From contig NZ_JAFIQX010000016.1 of NCBI RefSeq assembly GCF_017356035.1, forward strand, positions 62,001 through 126,000: a DNA stretch of 64,000 nucleotides, in the 5' to 3' direction. Position 1 is the stretch's first letter. Each line of letters opens with the position of its first letter. Under the pieces are notes generated by a model that did no database searches, was not told where the DNA came from, and saw nothing but the letters and a program-made list of their open reading frames with translations. Positions 9,761-18,004 of this stretch are shown here, piece after piece. A program made the position numbers and the translations under genes. This DNA is from Longitalea luteola (GTDB taxonomy: Bacteria; Bacteroidota; Bacteroidia; Chitinophagales; Chitinophagaceae).

Positions 9761-10200
9761 TTAGTTTAAGGTTTATGCCGTTAAAATATAAGTTTTATGC
9801 ACCAGTCTCTCAACCAGGTACATAAACGTAAAGCCGCGTCGCTAAAGGCCTCGCTTGGAAAAAGCTTCGCGAAGGCACAGCGGACAACTGTACGATGACG
9901 GGCGCGGAAATGAGTTGCTATGATTCGTGCATTCCGTTTGTAATGTCAACAAGCAATGTAGAAGGCATTTTTAACAGGTACGTTCTTACTATTATAGAGT
10001 TCGCTCCCCCGCTGCCTTTCAGCGGCATTCATTCTGTTTCTTTCATGTACAGCATTATTTAACAGCGGATTGAATTCCTAATGTACTGAAAAAGTTTTGA
10101 AACTTACAAACGTTTATGCCAAAATGTAAGGAACATTATCTGTTCTATGCGGTCGCATTCATTAGGGGATAGTTTTATATTTATTGAATTCCAGTTCCTT
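9761..10200. other. intergenic region without recognised gene
   Basis: About 440 bp between two minus-strand sigma genes. It should hold the promoter of the 9179-9760 sigma operon, but no convincing TAnnTTTG element was located. No ORF with coding character was seen. Confidence 0.5.
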
Positions 10201-10289
10201 AGTTATTCAGTTATTCAGTTATTCAGTTCATAAGTTATTCAGTTCATAAGTTGTTTAGTTTATCAATAACTCAATAACTCAATAACTTG
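10201..10289. repeat. inverted 8-bp array (GTTATTCA / TCAATAAC)
   Basis: Left arm of GTTATTCA units, right arm of near-complementary TCAATAAC units. The array runs into the sigma gene, so the last codons and the stop (10279-10281) lie in array sequence. Confidence 0.85.
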
Positions 10290-10881
10290 TCTTTCCGACA
10301 AAATAAATAAAGAGGGGAATGGAAAACAGATCAGCAGCGATCAATTGTTCCCGCAATGACCGGATGGCGTTCATGCGATGTTGCGCTACCGCTACCGGTG
10401 TAAGGTTCAGCTCTTCGGCGGTAGCTGGTATGGTGCGGCGTTCCCAACAGGTAAGCCTGAAAATGGCTTGCTCCGGTTCAGGCAAATCCAATAACTGCTG
10501 CTGCAGCTCGTGAAGCGCAGCTGAACGTACGGCGTCATCATCATACCGGCTGTCAGCCTGCCGGGCCTCTTGCAACCAACTGACACCGACAACGGGGGCA
10601 TCGGCTTTTTCTGCCCTGATATAATTAAAACAGGTATTGCGCACTGTTAGATACAGGAATGCCTTTACATCCTCCTTACTATTAAACCGGTCACGCATCA
10701 GGAATAATTTTATAAATGTGTCCTGAACAATAAAATGCGCTTCCGCTTCATCAGCGATCAACTGGTTGGCGAAATCTGTTAACAGCGAATAATGGGCGTT
10801 ATATAATTCTTTAACAGCGAGGTAGCTGCCTTGCCGAAAATCAGTAAGGCTATCATGGTTACGGGGTTCCGTCATGGGCAT
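10279..10881 (-). CDS. divergent ECF sigma-70 factor, unpaired
   Basis: A 200-residue sigma factor with region 2 (about 20-90, VQDTFIKLF and FLYLTVRNTCFNYIR) and region 4 (about 125-175, LNLTPVAVAQHRMNAI as helix-turn-helix). Region 2.4 is less conserved than in the neighbour. No FecR or other anti-sigma gene lies beside it and it is transcribed separately, 0.5 kb upstream of another sigma operon. Its target genes are unknown. The last few residues are encoded by the adjacent 8-bp repeat array. Confidence 0.85.
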   Translation of the reverse strand: MPMTEPRNHDSLTDFRQGSYLAVKELYNAHYSLLTDFANQLIADEAEAHFIVQDTFIKLFLMRDRFNSKEDVKAFLYLTVRNTCFNYIRAEKADAPVVGVSWLQEARQADSRYDDDAVRSAALHELQQQLLDLPEPEQAIFRLTCWERRTIPATAEELNLTPVAVAQHRMNAIRSLREQLIAADLFSIPLFIYFVGKTSY

Positions 10882-11118
10882 AGTTAAAAATTGAGATCAA
10901 AAGTTAAAAGGGATAAAGCTTTAAGAAGTTGAGCTCGCAGTGATTACATGTTGGCAGATAAGGCTTCCAGGGAAGTGTATAGCAAACGGATGCTGGTCTT
11001 GCAGTTATTGTATCAGACCTGGCTGCTATACCGGCAAACTGCTTGTTGGTAAATATAATAAATTGATGAATTTCTGGATGGCATTTGATACTAAAATCGT
11101 AAATTTCTTTATCAACAT

Positions 11119-11163
11119 GGTGAAAGGTGAATGGTGAGTGGTGAATGATGAATGGTGAGTGGC
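11119..11163. repeat. 7-bp array (GGTGAAT / GGTGAGT)
   Basis: About six heptamer units upstream of the TerB-like gene; reverse complement of the CACCATT family found elsewhere in the window. Confidence 0.8.
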
Positions 11164-11230
11164 GCGCGTTCTGAATGGAAAGGTATTGGCATTATAGTTG
11201 AATAAAATTGCTCACACCAAAAAATAGATT

Positions 11231-11656
11231 ATGTACACTGGTTTGCTTAAAGCCCCGGAAGAGGGCATTTGTCACCTGTTCTATTATTGTTGCATGAAAG
11301 ACGGCGCATTCAAAGATTCGGAGCTGGATATCATTTCTGATAAAATGGTTAGTATAGATATCCACAAAAAACTCAACTTCCGGGATGAAATGCAAAAGTA
11401 CAAATCGTACAAGGACCAGATCACGGACGAAGAAGGTTATCTGAAATACCTGATCAGTATCATCAAACCTACCCATACACTTGCATTGTATTCCTGGTGC
11501 CTCGAACTGTGTACCGGAGATAACACCATCAGTTTTGAAGAAGAACAATTGTTGTCACGGATCGCCCGCTTACTTAATATCGGTGAAACAGAACAAGCGT
11601 TGTTACAAAGATTAATGATCCAAAGAAGTGCGGTGCTAAAAGATAAGGAGTTCTAA
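11231..11656 (+). CDS. TerB-like protein
   Basis: A 141-residue all-helical protein with no signal peptide. Its pattern of acidic motifs (DGAFKDSELDII near the start and TGDNTISFEEEQLLSRIA near the end) is typical of the TerB/DjlA-like fold, in which paired helices carry acidic, metal-binding positions. TerB-like proteins are linked to tellurite resistance and membrane-associated stress complexes, but in Bacteroidota stand-alone copies have no settled role. No other ter genes are nearby. The stop codon is part of a GTTCTAA repeat unit. Confidence 0.7.
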   Translation: MYTGLLKAPEEGICHLFYYCCMKDGAFKDSELDIISDKMVSIDIHKKLNFRDEMQKYKSYKDQITDEEGYLKYLISIIKPTHTLALYSWCLELCTGDNTISFEEEQLLSRIARLLNIGETEQALLQRLMIQRSAVLKDKEF

Positions 11657-11692
11657 GTTCTAAGTTCTAAGTTCTACGTTTTAAGTTCTACG
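11650..11692. repeat. 7-bp array (GTTCTAA / GTTCTAC)
   Basis: Six heptamers. The TAA stop of the preceding gene (11654-11656) is the end of the first unit. Confidence 0.85.
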
Positions 11693-11750
11693 TGCACATT
11701 CACCTTGAGGCGATCGTTGAATTAAAAATCAAATCAAAAAATTAAGAATC

Positions 11751-11812
11751 AACTAAGCCCCCTTTAGGGGGTTGGGGGTATAACTAAGCCACCTTTAGGG
11801 GTTTTGGGGGTG
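11751..11812. repeat. two REP-like copies of CCCCCTTTAGGGGG element
   Basis: Two direct copies of an element with core CCTTTAGGGG and a G-rich right flank (TTGGGGGT). Each has a small self-complementary centre. Similar CCCCCAACCCCCTAAAGGGGG elements are known to me as dispersed repeats in many Bacteroidota genomes. Confidence 0.7.
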
Positions 11813-11815
11813 CGC

Positions 11816-11841
11816 AAAAAAAAGCCGGATGCCTACCCGGC
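11816..11841 (-). terminator. predicted intrinsic terminator for the gamma-glutamyltransferase gene
   Basis: On the minus strand the stem GCCGG / CCGGC with an 8-nt loop is followed by a run of T. It lies about 200 bp downstream of the stop codon at 12040. Confidence 0.65.
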
Positions 11842-12039
11842 ACCCGGCGTGCTACCACATCTCTATTCTTCCATGCGTTATTTTTGATTTGAATTCGTTT
11901 AGCTTCGGATTCTATCTCACGTCATCAACACCTCAACAACCGTTTTGTATTAATATTAACAACAAAATTATGCCATCATTTCAGCAGTTCAAATCATATA
12001 TTTAAGCCTGTAATATGTAGTTTATTTTCCACGATTTAC

Positions 12040-13878
12040 TTACCAGCCTACCCCATAATCTTCACCATGATTACTTGACCCTCCCCAGAAGGTGCCATGC
12101 TTACGATCGAAGTAGATCGCGTTCACTGGACCGGACGTACGATCTTCAAAACTCAGCTTGTAGCCCATCTTTATCAGTTCGCGGCGGGTCCAGTCGGGCG
12201 TGTTGCTGTTAAGCAGAATAGAACCGGGTTTGGGTTTGCGATCTTCACCACCTAATGACAGGTACAACTGGTAAGTATTCACATTGGCCGCTTCTACCGC
12301 TTCCTGAACAGTCATGCCAAATTCGGTTACATTTAAAAAGAACTGTAAGAGGTTTTGATCCTGGGTATCGCCGCCCTGTACCGCAAATGCCAGGAAGGGT
12401 TTCCCGTCTTTCATGGCCAGTGTAGGCGTAAGCGTTACCCTTGGCCGTTTGCCCGGTTCAACCACATTAAAAGGATTCAACACTGAATCCAGCACAAAAC
12501 TTTGCATTCGCTGGCTCAATCCTATACCGGTACGGCCGGCAATACAGGCAGGCAACCAGCCGCCACTGGGTGTAACCGAAACCACCCAGCCTGCGGAGTC
12601 AGCAGCTTCTACCGAAGTAGTGCCCCGCCAGACCTGCTCCAGATAATTTTCATCGATGGGCGCTACAGCCAGCGGTTTATCATTTTGCCAGCGTTGTAAA
12701 TATTGAGTGAATGGATTTGATTTGCCTTCAAACGGATACGGGTCGCCGGGCACGGCAGGCGTCAGGTTTTTGGCCGGATCGATCAGTTTCGCACGCTCCT
12801 TTGCATATTCTTTCGACAGCAGTCCCTTCACTGGTTCCTGCGGACCATAATACGGATCGCCATAGTAAAAATCACGGTCGGCAAACGCCAGGTGCATTGC
12901 CTGCGTTACAGTATGAATGTAGCGGGCAGAATTATAACCCATACTTTTCAAATCAAAATTCTCGAGTATGTTCAATGCCTGTAACATGGCCGGGCCCTGT
13001 GTCCACTGTTGTAGTTTGTACACCTCAACGCCTTTGTAATTGATGCTTACCGGTTCTTCGATCTGTACTTTCCAGCGCGCCATATCATCCTCGGTTATTA
13101 ACCCACCCTGCTCTTTGCAGCCGCGCACAAATTCTTTGGCAATATCACCGGTGTAGAAGCGGGCATTCGCGGCGTAGATCGCTTCTTTGCGGCTCTTTCC
13201 TTTTTTCAACGCCTGTTGTTCCGCTTCTACCATTTTGCGCAGGGTTTCATAAAGATCGGTCTGTTTAAAGATCTCACCCGCTTCGGGCGCTTCGCGCTCC
13301 TGTCCGGCATGAGGTAAAAAGACTGCCTTTGAATAAGGCCATTGTTTGATGCGATCTTTCCCCCGCTCCATGCTGTTGGCGGTTTGCGCTTCGATGGGAT
13401 AACCGGCCGCCATTTGCATGGCCGGCGCCAGCACTTCTTTCAAACTCATGGTTCCGTATTCGGCCAGCATGGTGCAAATACCACCGGGCGTGCCTGGTGT
13501 TACCGCGGCGAGTGGACCGTATTCCGGCGGGTAATGCAAACCCTTGTCTTTAAAGAAGGCGGCAGTGGCTCCGGTAGGCGCCACCCCCAGGGCATTTATC
13601 GCGATCACTTTACCTGTTTTTGGGTTATAGATCAAAGCCTGTGTTTCGCCGCCCCAGCTGAGCACATCCCACATGGTACAGGTAGCTGCGATCATGGCGC
13701 AGGCCGCATCTACCGCATTACCGCCTTTTTGAAAAATGGCTGCGCCGGCCGTAGCGGCGAGCGGTTTGCCGGTTATGGCCATCCAGCTTTTACCGTGTAA
13801 TGGCGGTTTTTGTGTTTGTTGTGCCTGCAGGGAAATGAACTGGCACATGGTTATACCAAGGACAAGAAGTTTTCTCAT
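12040..13878 (-). CDS. ggt: gamma-glutamyltransferase family protein (Ntn hydrolase)
   Basis: A 612-residue secreted precursor (signal peptide to about residue 20) of the gamma-glutamyltransferase family. It cuts itself to give a new N-terminal Thr, predicted as Thr420 in GTTSVEAAD, and then transfers or hydrolyses gamma-glutamyl groups, for example from glutathione, in the periplasm. Seen are GGNAVDAA near residue 52, the conserved TPGTPGG segment and the oxyanion-hole QGGD. The substrate-binding SSM motif of classical enzymes is replaced by VTL in PRVTLTPTL, so the natural substrate may differ. It is transcribed alone, with a terminator downstream. Confidence 0.88.
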   Translation of the reverse strand: MRKLLVLGITMCQFISLQAQQTQKPPLHGKSWMAITGKPLAATAGAAIFQKGGNAVDAACAMIAATCTMWDVLSWGGETQALIYNPKTGKVIAINALGVAPTGATAAFFKDKGLHYPPEYGPLAAVTPGTPGGICTMLAEYGTMSLKEVLAPAMQMAAGYPIEAQTANSMERGKDRIKQWPYSKAVFLPHAGQEREAPEAGEIFKQTDLYETLRKMVEAEQQALKKGKSRKEAIYAANARFYTGDIAKEFVRGCKEQGGLITEDDMARWKVQIEEPVSINYKGVEVYKLQQWTQGPAMLQALNILENFDLKSMGYNSARYIHTVTQAMHLAFADRDFYYGDPYYGPQEPVKGLLSKEYAKERAKLIDPAKNLTPAVPGDPYPFEGKSNPFTQYLQRWQNDKPLAVAPIDENYLEQVWRGTTSVEAADSAGWVVSVTPSGGWLPACIAGRTGIGLSQRMQSFVLDSVLNPFNVVEPGKRPRVTLTPTLAMKDGKPFLAFAVQGGDTQDQNLLQFFLNVTEFGMTVQEAVEAANVNTYQLYLSLGGEDRKPKPGSILLNSNTPDWTRRELIKMGYKLSFEDRTSGPVNAIYFDRKHGTFWGGSSNHGEDYGVGW

Positions 13879-13928
13879 ATGATGTGTTTTGGATACTAAA
13901 GATAAGCTTAACGGTTCACAGTTAACCA

Positions 13929-14098
13929 GTTACCGGGTGCCAGTTGCCGGGTGCCGGTTGCCGGGTACCGGGTGCCGGTTACCGGTTACCAGTTGCCGGG
14001 TGCCGGTTACCGGTTACCAGTTGCCGGGTGCCGGTTACCGGGTACCAGTTGCCGGGTGCCGGTTACCGGGTACCGGTTGCCGGTTACCGGTTACCAGT
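13929..14098. repeat. 7-bp array, GTTACCG / GTTGCCG / GGTGCCG type
   Basis: About 24 contiguous heptamers matching G-K-T-R-CC-R, with a higher-order period near 28 bp. All are in one orientation. It lies between the divergent ggt and L,D-transpeptidase genes. The three forward frames are open only because of base composition. Confidence 0.92.
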
Positions 14099-14273
14099 TC
14101 ATTCATTTTGCACCGCAAATAGGTGTAGAATTAATTCCACAGCACCTGTATTTGTTCTCTTTATAAATATGGTTGAACCAGATCAACTTAGAACAGAATA
14201 CATTAAGTTTTACTAGTATACCATTGAACAAGCGAGCCACCATTGATGGTACAAAATTTCATTAGCATGAACC

Positions 14274-15923
14274 ATGAAATACATCTTTTTTATACCTCTG
14301 GCGGCCATGTTATTAACTGGCTGCCTGAACAGTGCCGATAATGAAAACGAAGCAGGCGGGGAAAACGGCGAAAAGGCAAGATCTAAAAATATTTCATCGC
14401 GCGATTATAGCATCACCAAGGACAACTCATATAGTGATCTGTTCCTCGACAGCGCCGCACTGGTTGATTTTATAGCCCGCGATTCAGTGCCCGACTCCAT
14501 TGCCCGGCGCATGACGAGCTTTTATAATGCCCGCAATTACCAGTTTGCCTGGTTTACCAGCGAAGGGTTTACTGAAGAAGCACAGGCTTTCTGGAACCTG
14601 TTCGATCATTATGTCACCTATTCGAGCGATACCACCCTGCACAACCGACCACTCGAAAAACGAATGAACCGGTTGCTCAGCGACACCCTGACCGTAAGCG
14701 CCAAAAACAAGACCTTCCTGCAAACTGAATTGCAATTGACGGAAAGTTTAATGCAATATGCCCTGAAGAACTTCGAGAAAGGGTATGTTAAGCGGAAAGA
14801 ACTGGAACGGTTCGTGCCCATCAAAAAAGCAGATCCTATTCAACTGGCTGATTCTCTGTTATCGAAGAAGCATAAAGACAATAAATATTTCGAAGACATC
14901 AACGCCAATTATAAAGCGTTGAAAGACCAGTTGCAAAAATATCTCGACATCCATAAAAAAGGTGGTTGGCCGGCCATTCCTCCACAGGATAAACCTTTGA
15001 AAAAAGGCAGTTCGGGTCCCGATATCACCCTTATTAAAAAATACCTGGCTATTACCGGCGACCTGCCCGGCCACGACACCTCGGCGGTATTCAATGACAC
15101 GCTGGCGCAAGGCATCACCCATTTCCAGGAACGATTCGGTTTGAAGGCCACCGGCACTTTAAATAAAGAAGTAATCAAGGAAATGAATGTGTCTGTGCGT
15201 GACCGCATTGAGCAATTGCTCATTAACCTCGGCCGCATGCGCTGGATGCCGAATCAGTCGAACGGCACGCTGATCCTGGTAAACATTCCGGAGTTTAATT
15301 TACATGTTTTAGAGAACGGCCGTAAAGTATTCGATATGAACGTGGTGGTTGGCAAGGAAGGGCACAGCACCATGCAATTTACCGGAACCATGAACCAGAT
15401 CGTGTTTGCGCCTTACTGGAATATTCCACCTCGCATTGTTACGGAGGAAATTTTACCTGAAATAGAAAAAGATCCGGAGTACCTGGCGAAGAATGAAATG
15501 GAGGACCAGGGCGATAAAGATGGTGATGGTATTCCCGACATCAGGCAGCTGCCAGGCGAGAAAAACGCATTGGGTAAGGTCAAATTCCTTTTCCCCAACA
15601 GCTTTGATATTTACCTGCACGATACGCCGGCGAAAAGTTTGTTCAGCCGGAACAAAAGGGCATTCAGCCACGGCTGTATCCGGTTGGCCGATGCACAAAA
15701 AATGGCTGAGTACCTGTTACGCAATGATCCCGACTGGAATAGCGAAAAAATAGCGCAGGCTATGAATAGCACAGAACAAAAAGCGGTAAAACTGAAAGAA
15801 AAAGCGGAAGTGTTCATCACCTATTACACCGCCTGGGTAGATGATGCAGGGCGTTTGAACTTCAGAGATGACGTATATGGACACGACCAAAAGATAAAAG
15901 CGAAATTGTTTCGATTCAGCTAG
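14274..15923 (+). CDS. L,D-transpeptidase (YkuD/YcbB-like) lipoprotein
   Basis: A 549-residue cell-wall enzyme that would form or cut 3-3 crosslinks in peptidoglycan or attach proteins to it. The N-terminus is a lipoprotein signal (LLTGC, Cys17). A helical scaffold follows, then a peptidoglycan-binding domain (about 240-300, KKGSSGPDITLIKKYL) and the YkuD catalytic domain (about 335-490) with SHGCIRL, giving catalytic Cys468 and His466. An acidic insertion DKDGDGIPD in the catalytic domain resembles a calcium-binding loop. It resembles E. coli LdtD (YcbB) in domain order. It stands alone, divergent from ggt. Confidence 0.9.
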   Translation: MKYIFFIPLAAMLLTGCLNSADNENEAGGENGEKARSKNISSRDYSITKDNSYSDLFLDSAALVDFIARDSVPDSIARRMTSFYNARNYQFAWFTSEGFTEEAQAFWNLFDHYVTYSSDTTLHNRPLEKRMNRLLSDTLTVSAKNKTFLQTELQLTESLMQYALKNFEKGYVKRKELERFVPIKKADPIQLADSLLSKKHKDNKYFEDINANYKALKDQLQKYLDIHKKGGWPAIPPQDKPLKKGSSGPDITLIKKYLAITGDLPGHDTSAVFNDTLAQGITHFQERFGLKATGTLNKEVIKEMNVSVRDRIEQLLINLGRMRWMPNQSNGTLILVNIPEFNLHVLENGRKVFDMNVVVGKEGHSTMQFTGTMNQIVFAPYWNIPPRIVTEEILPEIEKDPEYLAKNEMEDQGDKDGDGIPDIRQLPGEKNALGKVKFLFPNSFDIYLHDTPAKSLFSRNKRAFSHGCIRLADAQKMAEYLLRNDPDWNSEKIAQAMNSTEQKAVKLKEKAEVFITYYTAWVDDAGRLNFRDDVYGHDQKIKAKLFRFS

Positions 15924-16135
15924 TAGTAAACAGTTAGTGACCGGTGGGGTTAGTTCGTACGCATTAAAAGTTAATTAGAAAATTAAGGTTCCAGGCAGGT
16001 TGATTGTTTATTACTTAGACCTTTCTTTCTAAATCTTTACCCGATCTCTTCCTAACTGTGCGATTAAACGATTTACTGCTAATTGGGTAAAAAAATTTAC
16101 ATCCATGGTACAACCATTTTTGGCTTGTCGGAGAT
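15924..16135. other. AT-rich intergenic region
   Basis: No gene or clear signal recognised between the L,D-transpeptidase gene and the hairpin at about 16137. Confidence 0.4.
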
Positions 16136-16136
16136 C

Positions 16137-16180
16137 AAAAAAAAAGAGCGGCCGCACAAAGTGCAGATGGGGAGCGGCCT
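16137..16180 (-). terminator. hairpin with T-run on the minus strand
   Basis: GGCCGC (16150-16155) pairs with GCGGCC (16174-16179). Read on the minus strand the stem is followed by CTC and nine T. No minus-strand gene upstream is apparent, so its purpose is unclear. Confidence 0.55.
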
Positions 16181-16240
16181 TTAGCGTATAAAATTTCATT
16201 AATTAAGATTATTTTCTAATTGTAGCATGAGAATTGCTTT

Positions 16241-16248
16241 TACCTTTG
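16241..16248 (+). promoter_or_regulatory. predicted -7 element TACCTTTG
   Basis: Exact match to the Bacteroidota TAnnTTTG consensus, 28 bp before the ATG at 16276. No clear TTTG -33 partner was seen. Confidence 0.5.
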
Positions 16249-16275
16249 TGTTTCACTTGTTACATTTTTTGGACT

Positions 16276-16545
16276 ATGCGAATTGAAGTAAAGAAAAATA
16301 TACACTTCACCAAGTTGGTGAAAGTGAACGGACGGTTGAAGGAATTTAACTTCAGGAAATTGGGTGGCCACAACGAGGGGCAATTTACGGTGGATGTAAG
16401 CGACGACAGGGGCAACCGCATCCTGTTCCGCATGCAAAAAGAACAAGAAGCCTGGAAAATACTGCCGCAACAATTGCCTAATTGGGTAATGGACAAAGAG
16501 ACCACTTTTCATGACCTGATAGAGGAAGAGCTGCGCAATATGTAA
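16276..16545 (+). CDS. small unknown protein
   Basis: An 89-residue soluble, charged protein starting MRIEVKKNIHF. The start at 16276 is preferred over an upstream in-frame codon because it is preceded by a TAnnTTTG element and because the extra 14 residues look non-coding. It reads as one small beta-rich domain (two predicted strand pairs, then a C-terminal acidic helix DLIEEEL). The family was not recognised. A hairpin at 16560-16577 follows, so it is probably monocistronic. Confidence 0.65.
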   Translation: MRIEVKKNIHFTKLVKVNGRLKEFNFRKLGGHNEGQFTVDVSDDRGNRILFRMQKEQEAWKILPQQLPNWVMDKETTFHDLIEEELRNM

Positions 16546-16559
16546 CGCATCGCCGCAAA

Positions 16560-16577
16560 TCCCGATCCTTATCGGGA
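16560..16577 (+). terminator. hairpin after the small gene
   Basis: A perfect TCCCGAT / ATCGGGA stem with a CCTT loop, 14 bp after the stop codon. Only a weak T-rich tail follows. Confidence 0.5.
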
Positions 16578-16635
16578 CTGTTTCCCCCTCAAGCCTGGTC
16601 CCGGTAGCGGGAGCACCAGGTATGTATTGCCTACA

Positions 16636-16909
16636 ATTCACTGCCAGTTACCGGATGCCGGATGCCAGTTACCGGTCGCCGGTTGCCGGTTTCCAGTCGC
16701 CGGTTACCAGTTACCGGGCGCCGGATTCCAGTTACCGGTTGCCGGTTTCCAGTCGTCCGTTACCAGTTACCAGTCGCCAGTTACCGGGTGCCGGTTACCG
16801 GATTCCAGTTACCAGTGCCAGTTACCGGGCGCCGGTTGCCGGTTTCCAGTCGCCGGTTACCAGTTACCAGTTACCGGGTGCCGGATGCCAGTTACTGGGC
16901 GCCGGTTAC
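16636..16909. repeat. 7-bp array, GTTACCG / GTTGCCG / GTCGCCG type
   Basis: About 38 contiguous heptamers of pattern GNNNCCR, the longest array of this type in the window and the same family as 13929-14098. A CACCATT-type array follows directly. Confidence 0.92.
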
Positions 16910-16970
16910 CATTGACCATTCACCATTGACCATTCACCATTGACCATTCACCATTGACCATTCACCATTC
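16907..16970. repeat. 7-bp array (GACCATT / CACCATT)
   Basis: Nine alternating heptamers joined without a gap to the preceding GNNNCCR array, so two unit families are fused at one site. Confidence 0.9.
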
Positions 16971-17127
16971 ATCTCTCACTTTAGCCCTAATCTCCATATC
17001 ATCACATTGGCGTTAAATTTCTACGCATTTAACAATGTTTTTCCCCAACCAGTTTTCATAATACATTGAGTGTCAATACAACCAGGCCGGGGCATCCTTT
17101 TTAATTGTATATAGTAAACATAGAATT

Positions 17128-17274
17128 ATGAAACCGGCAAACAGATACAGTGGAAATAAGGACGTATATAAACATTATGAAGAAATAGCACTGATCACAT
17201 TCGTACTGTTTTTGATCACTACTTTCGTGGCCTCCTGTATTTATATAGGCATCGATGGATTTTTAAGTAAATAA
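17128..17274 (+). CDS. 48-residue predicted membrane peptide
   Basis: A short frame, ATG at 17128 to TAA at 17274: a charged N-terminus (MKPANRYSGNKDVYKHYEE), then one hydrophobic helix (IALITFVLFLITTFVASCI) and a short tail. The amphiphilic layout, a clean single helix and a hairpin 60 bp downstream favour a real small membrane protein. No family recognised. Confidence 0.5.
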   Translation: MKPANRYSGNKDVYKHYEEIALITFVLFLITTFVASCIYIGIDGFLSK

Positions 17275-17332
17275 CAACCGGCACGTTATCATATATTTTT
17301 ACTCTAATCGCAGCAGCGCACAGCTCAACAAA

Positions 17333-17370
17333 AAAACGCAGAGAGTTTTACCTCCCTGCGTTTTGCATGT
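17333..17370. terminator. hairpin terminator, either direction
   Basis: AAAACGCAG (17333-17341) pairs with CTGCGTTTT (17356-17364). A-runs on the left and T-runs on the right let it work on both strands; it follows the 48-residue gene. Confidence 0.6.
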
Positions 17371-17787
17371 TAGTAGCTAAAGGGTATTATGAGTACAAAT
17401 GCACGCTACTTAGTTGTAAAAAATACAGTTAATTGAATGGGCGTAGCAAGCCAGTCGCCGACAATTCAGGCCGCTACGCCCGAGGTAAGGAGTATGGATT
17501 AAACTAAAGACTTACAATATTTTTTAATACCGTTATACCGAACCAAAGAAATAGCTGTTGAATATTCCAAACGGGGAAAAGCGAAAAAGGCATGACTACA
17601 GAAGACACTATTCCTGAAATAGCCCTTCCTTAAAGAAGATTGTTCTTCATTTACAATAGATGAACTGCCACAGCATAAAAATAAAGAACGGATGGAAAAA
17701 TGAACACGATGAAACACATCCGCTACTATCAGATAGGTTGCCTCACCAATCTTCTTCATAGGTTACAATTAGTCGACCACTGTATAA
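17371..17787. other. intergenic region with a long-range stem
   Basis: No convincing gene. GGGCGTAGC (17439-17447) is perfectly complementary to GCTACGCCC (17473-17481), with a 25-nt loop, which may be part of a structured RNA. An 86-codon frame on the minus strand (17499-17759) lacks coding character. Confidence 0.4.
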
Positions 17788-17838
17788 CAAAAATGCTGCC
17801 ACTTGTAAGGTTCTGTTAAAGTGGAGCGGCATTTTTTT
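17788..17838 (+). terminator. hairpin with T8 tail
   Basis: An imperfect stem (AAAATGC...GCCACTT against AAGTGG...GCGGCATTTT) followed by a run of T. No coding gene directly upstream; it may end a non-coding transcript. Confidence 0.5.
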
Positions 17839-18004
17839 TACTTCCTTGGCCTTTAATACCCAGTTTACTATATACGATAATCAATCTTTAAATTTAGATA
17901 GTAAATCTACGACGTGCGCGCTGTACTGAGTAGCAGGAAGTTTACACTTCAATTATTACTTACAAATTCGTCAACTTATAAACCGATCGATGTTAGCAAC
18001 GTGA

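Noticed and set aside
11751-11812. Insertion-sequence terminal repeat
   Set aside because: The two CCCCCTTTAGGGGG-type copies are direct, short and not linked to any transposase; a dispersed REP-like element fits better.
13889-14216. Overlapping frames of 71-90 codons with VPVTGYQLPG-type repeats
   Set aside because: All three frames of a 7-bp array are open; no start signal or conserved domain.
16622-16943. Three overlapping 93-100 codon frames in the second long heptamer array
   Set aside because: Same composition artefact; 7 is not a multiple of 3, so each frame sees the same motif shifted.
13929-16970. CRISPR array
   Set aside because: Units are 7 bp without spacers, and no cas gene is in the window.
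17499-17759. An 86-codon minus-strand frame
   Set aside because: Cys/Ser/Arg-rich composition, no ribosome binding site, no recognisable family.
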